Position numbers and translations under genes: made by a program. Below are positions 52,308 through 61,702 of a stretch of 64,000 nucleotides of DNA, one piece after another. The stretch spans positions 1-64,000 of the forward strand of contig NZ_FMWL01000008.1 of NCBI RefSeq assembly GCF_900103005.1, written 5' to 3'. A model generated the notes under the pieces. It saw nothing but the letters and a program-made list of their open reading frames with translations, had not been told where the DNA came from and did not search any database. The DNA comes from Acidaminobacter hydrogenoformans DSM 2784. Lineage in GTDB: Bacteria; Bacillota; Clostridia; Peptostreptococcales; Acidaminobacteraceae. Position 1 is the stretch's first letter. Each line of letters opens with the position of its first letter.

Positions 52308-53519
52308 CTAAAGGTCCATATACGCCGCGATCCCGTGCTCGATCCCATCCAGACCGTGCAGCTCCTCACTTTCCTCAACCCGGAGGCCTATAGTCCCGCG
52401 AATCACCACAAACGCCACAAACGCCAGACTCATAGCCGCCACAGCCACGACAGCAACGCCCACCAGCTGCGCCCCAACAAGCGCCAGACCACCACCGTAC
52501 AACAAGCCTCCCTCTGTCGAGAGCACGCCAACCGCCAGTGTCCCAAAGACACCACACACGCCATGTACCGAGATCGCCCCCACAGGATCGTCAATATGCA
52601 GCTTCGTATCAATGTATTCCACTGCCAGCAGCATCAGTATCCCACTTAAGACACCCACGACCACAGCCCCACCAAAAGAAATGGTATTCGCCCCCGCCGT
52701 AATTCCGACTAATCCAGCCAAAGCGCCATTGAGGGTCAGACCCGCATCAGGCTTGCCATATTTAAAATTGCTCATGAACATGGCTGATATCGTCGCCGCC
52801 GCGCCGCTGATCAGCGTGGTCACGGCCGCATGCGCCGTCGCCGGCGAAGTGATGTCCAGCGTGCTTCCCGGATTGAACCCAAACCAGCCAAACCAAAGAA
52901 TCAGAACGCCCAGAGCCCCAAGCGGAATGTTGTGTCCCGGAATGGCGCGCGGCACACCGTTTTTATATTTCCCGTTTCTGGCGCCAACCATAACTGCCCC
53001 CACCAGTGCGCAGAAGCCACCGACCGCATGAACCGCAGTTCCCCCCGCGAAGTCCCTGAAACCTACGACACTGGCCAGAAAACCGCCGCCCCAGATCCAG
53101 TGCCCTATTAGAGGATAAATCACAGTTGTCGCGATCAAACAAAATAATACATAAGCGAAAAACTTGGTCCGTTCAGCCATAGCCCCTGACACAATCGTAG
53201 CGCAGGTCGCCGCGAAAATTGCCTGAAAGAAGAAGAAAACATCAAACGAGATCCCTGCGACACTCTCCGGCGCAGCCCTCAGCATGAACTGATCCCCGCC
53301 AATCAATCCATATAGGTCCGCACCATACATGAAGGCATACCCCACGACATAATACCCGAGGACACCAATGGACACCGTGACAAAGTTTTTCATAATAATG
53401 TTCACTGCGTTCTTGGACTGCGTAAAACCGACCTCCACCATGGCGAAGCCCGCGTGCATCAGGAAAACGAAAACACTTGCGATTAACACCCACATCGTAT
53501 TCAGGATCATAGTATCCAT
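52308..53519 (-). CDS. amtB: Ammonium transporter AmtB
   Basis: 403 residues with 11 membrane segments. Family motifs: HAGFAMVEVGF, DFAGGTAVHAVGGFCALVGA, GWFGFNPGS and HGVCGVFGTLAVG, including the twin pore histidines. Moves ammonium across the membrane under PII control. Ends 18 bases before glnK. The upstream region is long and AT-rich. Confidence 0.95.
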   Translation of the reverse strand: MDTMILNTMWVLIASVFVFLMHAGFAMVEVGFTQSKNAVNIIMKNFVTVSIGVLGYYVVGYAFMYGADLYGLIGGDQFMLRAAPESVAGISFDVFFFFQAIFAATCATIVSGAMAERTKFFAYVLFCLIATTVIYPLIGHWIWGGGFLASVVGFRDFAGGTAVHAVGGFCALVGAVMVGARNGKYKNGVPRAIPGHNIPLGALGVLILWFGWFGFNPGSTLDITSPATAHAAVTTLISGAAATISAMFMSNFKYGKPDAGLTLNGALAGLVGITAGANTISFGGAVVVGVLSGILMLLAVEYIDTKLHIDDPVGAISVHGVCGVFGTLAVGVLSTEGGLLYGGGLALVGAQLVGVAVVAVAAMSLAFVAFVVIRGTIGLRVEESEELHGLDGIEHGIAAYMDL

Positions 53520-54220
53520 CTGACAATTCCCTCCTCTTCAAGTCGACACACCCATAATTAAAAATTAAGCCTGCCGATAGTCAGTCATCTCCATCTCTTT
53601 TCATTGTTCGTGTTTTAAGCTCGATTTAAACTTTTCTGCTGTCATCCATCCAAACTACCTTTAATTTTGCAAGTTTAGGATTCATTAAAATTGCCATTTG
53701 CAAATACTGTTAATTGAATTTCTTTCATTTTTCGTTTTCATTTCAGTGCAACAACACCTTTCGTTTTGTTCTTGTATTAATGCATATTTATAAGCGCGCC
53801 TTATTAATATAGTATTAGATTTTAAAGGTGTTCTTAATATTTGTCAACTTGATTTATGTAAAATAAAGATCTTTTTTTATGATTTTATTGCTAATTTAAT
53901 CTGTTTTACACATTTAAGAACAATTTTCGCTTTTTAATCGTAGGATTGTATACAATGCGCAAGATTGTATATTTATATACCAATAATCATTTATTCACGA
54001 TTCATTCAACCACAAAATTTTATAAAACGAATTTTGAATTTTTTTAAATTGCAATTCTAATTTCATATTATATTTTAACAAATTATAAATAATCATTTTT
54101 ATTTATTTGTTCATTTATAAATTTCAACGTTTTTCCTTATTATATTATTTAATTTATTATTTTTGTTCGTATAAATAAAATATCGCCCCTCTAATAAACG
54201 AAGGAAGAAGAGAAAGAAAC
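53520..54220. other. AT-rich intergenic region upstream of amtB
   Basis: About 700 bases with no gene, becoming extremely AT-rich between 53640 and 54180, in sharp contrast to the surrounding genes. It contains a palindrome ATTGTATACAAT (53945-53956), a second AGATTGTATA at 53961 and a near copy of the TGCCGATGGTCA motif at 53572. Probably the control region of amtB; no sigma-54 promoter was found. Confidence 0.7.
53945..53956. promoter_or_regulatory. ATTGTATACAAT palindrome
   Basis: Perfect 12-base palindrome in the amtB upstream region. A close relative, GATTGTATACAC, lies upstream of glmS at 63718. Resembles GntR-type operators. Confidence 0.4.
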
Positions 54221-54250
54221 AAAAAAGGAAGCGGCCCCGTTGCCGCTTCC
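54221..54250 (-). terminator. Terminator of the glutamate fermentation operon (distal)
   Basis: GGAAGCGGC pairs with GCCGCTTCC around six bases; on the minus strand it is followed by TTTTTTG. Second of two hairpins after citF. Confidence 0.85.
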
Positions 54251-54264
54251 CACCTTTAATTCCA

Positions 54265-54297
54265 TTAAAAGGACAGGAGCGCCCGCCCCTGTCCTTT
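54265..54297 (-). terminator. Terminator of the glutamate fermentation operon (proximal)
   Basis: AAAGGACAGG pairs with CCTGTCCTTT, followed on the minus strand by TTAATGG. Directly past the citF stop. Confidence 0.75.
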
Positions 54298-54309
54298 CAG
54301 GTCTTAATA

Positions 54310-55899
54310 TTACTTCGTCTTCCTCACCACATCAATCACCGTACCATCGCGGTACTCCACCACGGCAACTATATCATCACTAAAAGTCATTTCATCCGGA
54401 ATCCCCGTCATGGACTCCGCCATCGCCAGCAAATCCTGAATCGCAACCACCTCGAGCCCCGCGGCTCTCAGCGCCTCCGCCAGATCCTGACGTACCGGAT
54501 TCACAGCGATCCCGTGATCCGTCACCAGGACATCTACCGTCTCACCTGGCGTCGTAATCGTGGTGACATGTCTGCGAACAATTGGCAGACGAGCCTTGAC
54601 CAGCTGAGTGACCACCATGGCCAGCTTCGCCCCCGCCGCGGTGTCGCTGTGGCCGCCGGAACCGCCCATGATCGTGCCGTCTGACCCTGTAGTGACGTTG
54701 ACATTGAAGTCTAAATCAATCTCTGTGGCACCCAAAATCATGACATCCAGCTGGTTGACCACCGTCCCTTTACTGAAGGGATTGGCGTACATGGAGGCGT
54801 CCATCGGCAAATGTCTTGGGTTGTCGCGATAAGACTGCACCGCCCGCAGGTCAAAGCACTGCACGTCCAGCAGATTCCGGAACAGGCCCTCTTCGAGCAT
54901 ATCCACCAGATAGCCGGTGATGCCGCCCGCCGCAAAGCTTCCAACGATTCCCGCTGTTTTCATCATGTCCTTAAGCTCCGCTGCCACCGCAAGGGACGTC
55001 CCGCCAGCGCCTGTCTGGAAGGAAAAACCGTCCACCAGAAGCCCTGACGCCTCAATCACCTGCGCGGCCTTATGCGCAATCGCGAGGCCCACAGGATCCC
55101 GGGTAATCCGCGTCGTTCCGGAAACAATGCCCTGAGGATCCCCTATGGAAGGCACCGCTACTACATAATCCACCATGGTCTGGGTAATCTCAGCCGGCGA
55201 GGCCGGATACGGCACCAGATCATCCGTCACCGCCACCACTACGTCCGCGTACTGGGCATCCGCTACCGCGTAGCCTAAGGCCCCGCAGGCAGACTTGCCG
55301 TGAAGGCCGTTGCAGTTGCCATACGCATCCGCACAAGGCGCCGCGATAAAGGCAATGTCGATCTTTAAATCCCCAGTTTCAATCGCCCGCGGTCGCCCGC
55401 CATGGGTCATCATCACCGCCGGCGTCTTCAGCCGCCCCTGAGAAACCGCCTTCGCCACTGGTCCTGACATGTAGTTCGTGGCCAGCCCTGTGACGACACC
55501 CGAATCCATCAGCGCCACCAAAGGCTCATGCACCGGAAAGATTGAACTCACCGCCAGGGTCAGACCCTTCACGCCACGCTTCGCCACCGCCTCCATCACC
55601 AGATTGAGAACGTAGTCCCCATTTCTCAAGTGGTGATGAAAGGACAATGTCTTGCCGTCCGCAAGGTCCGCACGTTCCAGCGCCTCGTCAATGGAGGCCA
55701 GCAGCTTCGACTGCCCCGGCCGCACGCTCCTCGAAACTCTTGGCCTGTGCGCATGAGCCCCCACGCCCACTTTCGCGAATGCGCCCTCAAACGCTCGGAC
55801 CTCGCCATAGCCTTCAATAGACTCAGGAAGCGGTCGCCGCCCCCCTTTTCGACTGCTGTTTTCAGGGACTCCAGGCATTTCAAGCTCTATACTGTTCAT
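54310..55899 (-). CDS. citF: Citramalate/citrate lyase alpha subunit
   Basis: 529 residues, CitF family (CoA/ACP transferase). Marks: SFHHHLRNGD near 85, NGLHGKSACGALGYA and GGSGGHSDTAAGAKL towards the C-terminus. It exchanges acetyl on the acyl-carrier subunit for citramalate. Last gene of the glutamate operon; in methylaspartate fermenters this complex splits citramalate into acetate and pyruvate, so citramalate is the likely substrate although sequence alone cannot tell it from citrate lyase. Confidence 0.92.
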   Translation of the reverse strand: MNSIELEMPGVPENSSRKGGRRPLPESIEGYGEVRAFEGAFAKVGVGAHAHRPRVSRSVRPGQSKLLASIDEALERADLADGKTLSFHHHLRNGDYVLNLVMEAVAKRGVKGLTLAVSSIFPVHEPLVALMDSGVVTGLATNYMSGPVAKAVSQGRLKTPAVMMTHGGRPRAIETGDLKIDIAFIAAPCADAYGNCNGLHGKSACGALGYAVADAQYADVVVAVTDDLVPYPASPAEITQTMVDYVVAVPSIGDPQGIVSGTTRITRDPVGLAIAHKAAQVIEASGLLVDGFSFQTGAGGTSLAVAAELKDMMKTAGIVGSFAAGGITGYLVDMLEEGLFRNLLDVQCFDLRAVQSYRDNPRHLPMDASMYANPFSKGTVVNQLDVMILGATEIDLDFNVNVTTGSDGTIMGGSGGHSDTAAGAKLAMVVTQLVKARLPIVRRHVTTITTPGETVDVLVTDHGIAVNPVRQDLAEALRAAGLEVVAIQDLLAMAESMTGIPDEMTFSDDIVAVVEYRDGTVIDVVRKTK

Positions 55900-55900
55900 G

Positions 55901-56818
55901 CTATTTCAGCCCCCTTTCTTCAGTGTCGATCCGAATGGCGCCCGTACCAGTCATCCCCAGCTTCTCCGCCAGAGCCACCATCTGCCTGGCCCGTTGAATG
56001 ATAGGCGCGTCCACCATCTTGCCGTCTAACGAAAAGACACCCTTGCCCTCCGCCTCGGCTTCTTCCACGGCCTCCAGCACTCTGAACGCATAGCGCACCT
56101 CAGCCGGGTCCGGCGCGAAGCCCTTATGGATCACGCTGACTTGGCGCGGATTGATGGCCGCCTTACCTGTAAAGCCCATGGCCTTCGCCTTTCGCGCGTC
56201 CTCCAGCAGCCCCTCGTGGTTGTCCACATCCGTAAATGGCGTATCCACAGCGTCCACCCCGCGGACCTTGCAGGCGACCGCCACCTTATTTCTCGCATAT
56301 TCAATCTCCATGCCACCCGTGGTCCTGGCAACCCCCATATACGACGTATAGTCCTCCCCACCAAACAGCACACCCTCAATTCGCGGCGACGCCTCCAGGA
56401 TCTCGTGAATGTACTCAACGCCGGCAGCGCTCTCGATCAGCGCAAAGAGCTTCGTCCTGACCGCTTTGCCGCCGCGGGCCGCCTCAAAGGCCGCCATCCG
56501 GGACTCGACTTCCCGCATGGAGGCTACTTCCGCCTTGGGAATGAGCAGGATGTCCGGCTCCACCTCCAGCATGGCGTCCAGATCCAGCGGCCCATAGGCG
56601 GTTGTGATGGGGTTGATGCGCACGGTGACCTCGGTGCTTTTAAATGACCATCGGCGAAGGGCCTTGGTCACTAATTTTCTGGCACTGTCCTTTTCGCTGA
56701 GACTCACGGCATCCTCAAGGTCAAGGATCACCGAATCCGCCCCAAGCACGCTGGCGCTTTGAATCATGCCGGGATGGTTACCTGGCACGAACAGCATGGT
56801 TCTTCTAAGCCGCTTCAC
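55901..56818 (-). CDS. citE: Citramalate/citrate lyase beta subunit
   Basis: 305 residues, CitE family. RRTMLFVPGNHPGMI, VILDLEDAVS (metal and CoA site), RINPITT and GGEDYTSYMG are conserved. Cleaves the citramalyl thioester on CitD to pyruvate and acetyl-ACP. The stop is one base before the citF start. The segment around residue 58 (RRWSF) is coded by a TGACCATCGGC match (56645-56656) to the window's repeat motif. Confidence 0.94.
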   Translation of the reverse strand: MKRLRRTMLFVPGNHPGMIQSASVLGADSVILDLEDAVSLSEKDSARKLVTKALRRWSFKSTEVTVRINPITTAYGPLDLDAMLEVEPDILLIPKAEVASMREVESRMAAFEAARGGKAVRTKLFALIESAAGVEYIHEILEASPRIEGVLFGGEDYTSYMGVARTTGGMEIEYARNKVAVACKVRGVDAVDTPFTDVDNHEGLLEDARKAKAMGFTGKAAINPRQVSVIHKGFAPDPAEVRYAFRVLEAVEEAEAEGKGVFSLDGKMVDAPIIQRARQMVALAEKLGMTGTGAIRIDTEERGLK

Positions 56819-57099
56819 AGGATCACCCCCGCGTCGCTGAGCGCCCGGTCCAGCGCCGTCTCCACCCGGGCTTCAATGGTATAGTCCAGGGCGCCCCTGT
56901 CCCGCGCCAGAATATTGGCCTGGGTCACGCCCTTCGCGGCTACCGTCTTGAGAATGGTTTCCCTGATCTGACGGCCAAACTGCGCCAGCACAATGCTCTG
57001 GAGCTCCAGGTTTACGCCCTCGCTGTCCGCAGGCGACACCATAATAAAGATGTCGTTGGACTCCAGGGTGCCGGCTTTTGCCGTCTTCAAAATTTTCAT
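56815..57099 (-). CDS. citD: Citramalate/citrate lyase acyl carrier protein (gamma)
   Basis: 94 residues. AGTLESNDI holds Ser14, the attachment site of the phosphoribosyl-dephospho-CoA group. Carrier of the acetyl/citramalyl thioester. Overlaps citE and the mesaconase beta gene by 4 bases each. The activation genes citC, citX and citG are not in the window and must be elsewhere. Confidence 0.93.
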   Translation of the reverse strand: MKILKTAKAGTLESNDIFIMVSPADSEGVNLELQSIVLAQFGRQIRETILKTVAAKGVTQANILARDRGALDYTIEARVETALDRALSDAGVIL

Positions 57100-57779
57100 T
57101 CCCGGTCCCCCGCTTTCTCCGCAGCCTCAGTGCCTTTATTTTCAACGGACTCAGCCGGAATGCCCGCTTTTTCAGTAAGGTACGCCTGACGCCCAATCTC
57201 ATAGTAGTTCGCCCCTGTGCTGTCAATGGCCACTACAGCCGGCAGGTTCTCAACCTCAAGCCGCCGGACGGCCTCAGCCCCCAGCTCCTCATAGGCAATA
57301 ACCTCAACCGACTTGATGCTGTCCGCGATCACCGCCGCGCCGCCGCCAATCGCTGCAAAATAAACCGCTTTATTGCGGACAATGGCGTCGATCACCTCTT
57401 GATTGCGGGCACCCTTGCCAATCATGCCCCTGAGCCCGAGATCCAGAAGCTTTGGTGCATAGGCATCCATCCGCCCAGAGGTCGTTGGGCCCGCTGAGCC
57501 TATGACATTGCCCGGGCGCGCCGGCGTAGGCCCCACATAATAAACCACGGCATCCTGAAGGTTAAAAGGCAGAAGCTCTCCCTTTTCCAGCGATTCCACC
57601 ATGCGCTTGTGGGCCGCGTCCCGGGCCGTATAAATCACGCCGCTGATCAGCACCGAATCCCCGGCCTTCAGCGCCACTGCTTCTTCCAGCGTCAGGGGCG
57701 CCGTGATATGAATATCTTTTTTATCCTCAGATCCGAGATCTGGAATAATCTTTGCTGCTATATCCGCTATAGTCATCAT
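57096..57779 (-). CDS. Mesaconase/class I fumarase beta subunit
   Basis: About 227 residues, FumA C-terminal domain family: LISGVIYTARDAAHKR, YVGPTPARPGNVIGSAGPTTSGRMD, GKGARNQEVID. In this operon it should hydrate mesaconate to (S)-citramalate with the alpha subunit. The C-terminus after QAYLTEKAG is charged and longer than usual. Overlaps citD by 4 bases. Confidence 0.9.
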   Translation of the reverse strand: MMTIADIAAKIIPDLGSEDKKDIHITAPLTLEEAVALKAGDSVLISGVIYTARDAAHKRMVESLEKGELLPFNLQDAVVYYVGPTPARPGNVIGSAGPTTSGRMDAYAPKLLDLGLRGMIGKGARNQEVIDAIVRNKAVYFAAIGGGAAVIADSIKSVEVIAYEELGAEAVRRLEVENLPAVVAIDSTGANYYEIGRQAYLTEKAGIPAESVENKGTEAAEKAGDRE

Positions 57780-57794
57780 TAACCGAGCGCCTCC

Positions 57795-58637
57795 TTATAA
57801 AGTGAATTCCACGTGCCTGGCCGCGTGACAGTTGATGTTCACGGCGACTGGAAGCCCCGCGATATGGGTAGGGTACGCTTCAATCCGCACCGCCAGCGCC
57901 GTAGTCTTGCCGCCAAAGCCCTGAGGGCCTATGCCAGTGGCATTGACTTTTTCAAGGAGCGACGCCTCCAGCGCCTCATAGTACGGATCATGATGAGGCT
58001 CGTCCAGCGGCCGCATCAGCGCCCGCTTCGCAAGGCCTGCCACCATGTCAAAGGTCCCGCCAATGCCAACGCCTATAATGATGGGCGGACACGGATTGGA
58101 GCCTGCCAGCTCCACCGTTTCAAGGATAAAGTCCTCTATGCCCTGAAGCCCATCTGAAGGCTTGAGCATTTTCAGCCGGCTCATGTTCTCAGAGCCAAAG
58201 CCCTTGGGCGCAACGACGATTCTGAGCTGGTCTCCCGGCACCACCCGCCAGAGAATGGATGCCGGCGTGTTGTCACCGGTATTCACCCTCTGAATGGGAT
58301 CGCTCACGACGGACTTTCTCAGGAAGCCCTGACCGTAACCCTGACGGACACCTTCGTTGATGGCCTCTTCGAGCGAGCCCCCCTCAACATGAACCTCCTG
58401 ACCCAGCTCAACCAGGACAAAGACCATCCCGGTATCTTGACAAATGGGGTAGACACCTTTGGCAGCGAGATGATGGTTTTCGACTATTCGGTCTAAAATG
58501 CCGGCCGCTGGCTTAAAAGGCTCGGAGGCCGCAGCCGTTTCAAGTGCCCCCATGACGTCGGAGGGCAGTCTGTAGTTTGCTTCCAGACAGCTGTTTTTCA
58601 CAGCTTCTGTAATTTCGTTTGCTTGGATCAGTTTCAA
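57795..58637 (-). CDS. Mesaconase/class I fumarase alpha subunit
   Basis: About 280 residues, FumA N-terminal domain family. Three Cys ligands of the labile 4Fe-4S cluster are in PICQDTG, SNPCPP and INCHAARH; GFGSENMS is also conserved. With the beta subunit it converts mesaconate to citramalate. The TTG at 58637 has GAGGTG 6 bases upstream and matches the family start; an ATG six codons earlier (58655) has no ribosome site and is less likely. Confidence 0.9.
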   Translation of the reverse strand: MKLIQANEITEAVKNSCLEANYRLPSDVMGALETAAASEPFKPAAGILDRIVENHHLAAKGVYPICQDTGMVFVLVELGQEVHVEGGSLEEAINEGVRQGYGQGFLRKSVVSDPIQRVNTGDNTPASILWRVVPGDQLRIVVAPKGFGSENMSRLKMLKPSDGLQGIEDFILETVELAGSNPCPPIIIGVGIGGTFDMVAGLAKRALMRPLDEPHHDPYYEALEASLLEKVNATGIGPQGFGGKTTALAVRIEAYPTHIAGLPVAVNINCHAARHVEFTL

Positions 58638-58689
58638 TCGCTTCACCTCATTCAAAATGGGTTTTCCTTATAGTGATGCTGTGTGAACG

Positions 58690-58701
58690 TGACCATCGGC
58701 A
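58690..58701 (-). repeat. TGCCGATGGTCA motif, intergenic copy
   Basis: Exact 12-mer on the minus strand in the leader of the mesaconase genes. Confidence 0.65.
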
Positions 58702-58766
58702 GATGTTTTGAGCTTTTAAACTCAGGTGGCATGGTCTCGCGACCAATTTTCTGCCGCCAACAGACA

Positions 58767-58824
58767 CAGGGCCTGGGTGGGTTAAGCCGTCATCTCCTGA
58801 CGGTTCACCTTTACCCAGACCCTG
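58767..58824. promoter_or_regulatory. Long imperfect hairpin between mal and mesaconase genes
   Basis: CAGGG-C-CTGGGT ... GTTAA-GCCGTCA (loop TCTCC) TGACGG-TT ... TTACCCAG-A-CCCTG. About 25 paired positions in three segments. No U-run on the minus strand, so it is more like a processing, stability or regulatory structure than a terminator. Not matched to a known riboswitch. Confidence 0.5.
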
Positions 58825-58853
58825 GTATAAAAACACTTTCTTAAATTGGGAAA

Positions 58854-60101
58854 TTACGCGTGAGCACGGCGGCTGACGAGCGCCACCACCCGGTTCATTT
58901 CATTATTGACGATCATGAAGCCTTCGTCAACCCCCATGCCCGGTTTGGCAAGTGCCTGGGACGCGCCGCAAGCCATAGCGATCTGCGTCGTGATCTCCGC
59001 CGAGCGGGCCGTCTCGTTGCACGTGCCGCCGCTGTAAGCCCCAAGGCCCTTCTCGCGGCAATAGAGCAGCGCTTCAATGACGTTGTTGACGCCGCCGAGG
59101 TCCGGCGTCTTAACCTGGAGCATATGCCCCGCCTTGTTGTCCGCGAAGTACTTCACGTCATCCAGGGTGTTGCACCATTCATCTGCAACGATCTCCACCG
59201 GGATGCCCCGCGCGTCCACCCTGGCACTGAGGTCTTTCAGCGCCAGCATCTGCTTTTCGCGCTCCTCAACGTCCATAGGACCCTCGATCCGGAGCTGGAA
59301 CGGCGCTGCCGCTTTTGCCAGCGTCTCAAGATAATCCGTCATTTTTGCCAGATCATTTTCAAAGGCTATGCCGATGGTTCCGTAAACATCAATATGGAAC
59401 ACCGGATTATAACTCTCGTCCGCTCTAAGTTTGATAACCCGGTCTCTCAGCCACGCGACATATTCAAGAAGGAGCTCCCCACGCAGGCCCAGCTTCGTTT
59501 CCACGTGATTGATCAGGGCGTGCGGGATGACATCAATGCCTTTGATGATCATTTTATCTACGTTGTTGTAGCGATCGTCGCCGGATTGGGCGAAAATTGG
59601 AATGCGCTTGATCTCAACGCCAGTATTGTATTCCTTCTTGACGACCTCAGCCATGGTGATGCGCTGAGCCTTGGCCACCGCATCGAGAAGCGCCTGGGTG
59701 ATGCCATAGCGGATGGCTGTGTGGAGACGCTTGCCGTTTATTTCCATTTTGTCATAGGTCTCTGCCAAAGCTTTGAACGAGTTGAGCTCAGTACCAATCA
59801 GCTTAGGCGCGATCTCCTTTTCAATCACCGGAATGAAGTCCGCTGCAATGAAGAGTGGGTCGCGTCCACCGGCACCGGAATATTGCACTGCCGCACAGTC
59901 GCCGTGGGCGACCTGGCCGTCTTCGAGAATCAGCATGACGGAGATTGCTTCTCCAGCCACGCGAATTGCGTTGAAGCCTTGAGTCATGGTCTCGCCTTCA
60001 TAGGCAAAGCCGTCCAGTGACGCGCCTTTTTTAATCGCGCGCTGATCATCAAAATAGAAGCCGGTACGTCCTGGAGCGCAAACCACATCTATAATTTTCA
60101 T
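58854..60101 (-). CDS. mal: Methylaspartate ammonia-lyase
   Basis: About 415 residues, enolase superfamily. Very close to the Clostridium tetanomorphum enzyme: GRTGFYFDDQRAIKKGA, HGDCAAVQYSGAGGRDP, PHALIN (catalytic His), LRIEGPMDVE and EWCN (Mg ligands), HMLQVKTPDLGGVNN (catalytic Lys), GGTCNET. Removes ammonia from 3-methylaspartate to give mesaconate. The ATG at 60101 gives the family N-terminus MKIIDV; one three codons earlier (60110) is possible. Confidence 0.97.
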   Translation of the reverse strand: MKIIDVVCAPGRTGFYFDDQRAIKKGASLDGFAYEGETMTQGFNAIRVAGEAISVMLILEDGQVAHGDCAAVQYSGAGGRDPLFIAADFIPVIEKEIAPKLIGTELNSFKALAETYDKMEINGKRLHTAIRYGITQALLDAVAKAQRITMAEVVKKEYNTGVEIKRIPIFAQSGDDRYNNVDKMIIKGIDVIPHALINHVETKLGLRGELLLEYVAWLRDRVIKLRADESYNPVFHIDVYGTIGIAFENDLAKMTDYLETLAKAAAPFQLRIEGPMDVEEREKQMLALKDLSARVDARGIPVEIVADEWCNTLDDVKYFADNKAGHMLQVKTPDLGGVNNVIEALLYCREKGLGAYSGGTCNETARSAEITTQIAMACGASQALAKPGMGVDEGFMIVNNEMNRVVALVSRRAHA

Positions 60102-60131
60102 AACTTTCATCCTACCCTTCTGAAGTTCAGA

Positions 60132-60197
60132 TATTGTTGAGCTATTGCTGAGCTGTTCCTCAATTGTTGCTCAGTTGTTGCTCAGTTGTTACTCAGT
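60132..60197 (-). repeat. Six-unit 11-bp tandem repeat at the glmE stop
   Basis: On the minus strand ACTGAGTAACA, ACTGAGCAACA, ACTGAGCAACA, ATTGAGGAACA, GCTCAGCAATA, GCTCAACAATA. The first unit contains the last Thr-Glu codons and the TAA stop of glmE; only that unit has T at position 7, giving the stop. Fills the glmE-mal gap. Confidence 0.85.
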
Positions 60198-61691
60198 TTT
60201 ATAGAGGTATTTTTTGATGCTCTTCGCCGCTTCAGTTTCAACTTCCGGGCGACCAATCAGATTGCCTTTGCTGACGGCATAGACGTCGTCTATGGTCATT
60301 TTGAAGTCGACTTCGCGGCCCTCAAACTCGGCCCGCTCTTCAAGCTTGTTTCGGTTGAACGCTTTGATGTCGTCACTGAAAGGAATGTTGCCAAAGTCAA
60401 GGTAACGGATTGCCCCGTCATTGTCCCGGGCTGGCATCATCTTGCCTGCGTTGTAGACAGAAGGCGCGAATGGGATGTCAAGGACGCCCGCTTCAAAGCC
60501 TCTGACCGTACCGACAGCCAGGTCGCCGTCTCCAAGCTCAAGGACCTTGTCAATGATGCACTGAGTCTCCGCCTTGATCATGCGGCTCTCGTTGATCTGC
60601 TGGACGCTGAGCGGGAGCTTTTGCTCGCGAAGCAGGTTGAGGACCATCTTCGTGGTTCTGATGCCCTGAGCATTCGCTTCTTTCGTTGGAACGCCATAAG
60701 CTTCGTGCGGCGTCTTGACAATAACTTTTGTCGCGCCGGCCAACGATGCCGCAATCGCGCCCAATGAAATGACGCCAAAGGCTTTGGACTCATCCTGCGG
60801 GAAGCCGCCCATCCACTGGTGGAAGACCGTTGTCAAGTAGACATTCTTATAGCCAAAGGCTGTCAGATATTCATTGCACTGCTCTTCAAGCGCACGGATC
60901 GCTGCCACGTCCTGGACTATGTTGCCGCACTGGCCGTAGCCCACGGTGATGTTCTTGACGCCTTGCTCCGCGGCAAGAAGGGCTTCAATAATTGCTACAG
61001 CGTTGGACATGCTCGGCGGCACGAGGGTGCCTGTCAGCGGACCAAACGGCTCGCGGTTGATGGAAATGCCTTGCTCTTCATAGTAACCCACGAGTCGGTC
61101 GCAGTACTGCCAGTCCGTGATGGTCTTCTCGAGGCTGACCTTTTTAGCGTAAGGAATGTTGTAGGAAATGCCGCCGCCTTCGTTCGAAGTCCAGCCTGCG
61201 GCGTGGATGATTTCGGAGAGGAGTCTTGCGTCCGGCGTGCCGTGGCGCGCCTGAAGCGGCAGGTTTACAGCTTCAAAGACTTTTTTGCAGCCATGGACAC
61301 CATGATTGACGCCCGGGAAGCCATTCAAAAGGGACCGTCCCTCTCTGCGGCTCTCGGTGATGCCACGCTCGCACTCGTTGTATTTGTTCTGGCGTGTGTA
61401 GCTGTCAATGGTGCTTGGGAGCAGATCCGCGCCACCCTCTTTGTCGAGGAAGTTGAGGAGCTCAATGTGCTCTTCGATCAGCGCGACCCCGGCTCTTGGC
61501 TGAGCCAGCGTGATGCCGTTTTCCTTCGCCCATCTGAGCTTGGCCGGGAAGCTTTTGTGCTCCGGGATTTGCTTCAGGTAAGCGACGTTTGCTTCGAGGT
61601 CTATGCCTTCGCCTGTAGGCCACTGCTTCAGGACCTCCTGGCGGATGCGTAAAAATTCGTCCATGGACAATTTCTTATTTTTCAGTTCCAT
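60189..61691 (-). CDS. glmE: Glutamate mutase epsilon subunit (methylaspartate mutase E)
   Basis: 500 residues, slightly above the usual 483. Landmarks: [73 protein letters not shown]-barrel catalytic subunit that binds glutamate and, with GlmS and adenosylcobalamin, makes (2S,3S)-3-methylaspartate. Eleven bases after glmL. Confidence 0.97.
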   Translation of the reverse strand: MELKNKKLSMDEFLRIRQEVLKQWPTGEGIDLEANVAYLKQIPEHKSFPAKLRWAKENGITLAQPRAGVALIEEHIELLNFLDKEGGADLLPSTIDSYTRQNKYNECERGITESRREGRSLLNGFPGVNHGVHGCKKVFEAVNLPLQARHGTPDARLLSEIIHAAGWTSNEGGGISYNIPYAKKVSLEKTITDWQYCDRLVGYYEEQGISINREPFGPLTGTLVPPSMSNAVAIIEALLAAEQGVKNITVGYGQCGNIVQDVAAIRALEEQCNEYLTAFGYKNVYLTTVFHQWMGGFPQDESKAFGVISLGAIAASLAGATKVIVKTPHEAYGVPTKEANAQGIRTTKMVLNLLREQKLPLSVQQINESRMIKAETQCIIDKVLELGDGDLAVGTVRGFEAGVLDIPFAPSVYNAGKMMPARDNDGAIRYLDFGNIPFSDDIKAFNRNKLEERAEFEGREVDFKMTIDDVYAVSKGNLIGRPEVETEAAKSIKKYLYKTE

Positions 61692-61702
61692 CTTATATCC
61701 CC

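Noticed and set aside
53520..54220. AT-rich stretch as a replication origin
   Set aside because: No dnaA gene, no cluster of TTATCCACA boxes and no partition genes; better explained as the amtB control region.
58648..58836. 62-codon frame between mal and mesaconase
   Set aside because: Lies across the long hairpin, has no ribosome site and no family.
58690..58853. Cobalamin riboswitch in the glutamate mutase operon
   Set aside because: A B12 element would be attractive near B12-dependent genes, but the B12-box and the core pairing pattern are not present, and the position is after glmS/glmE.
58860..60020. 386-codon frame opposite methylaspartate ammonia-lyase
   Set aside because: Antisense to one of the best-identified genes in the window; no motif or ribosome site.
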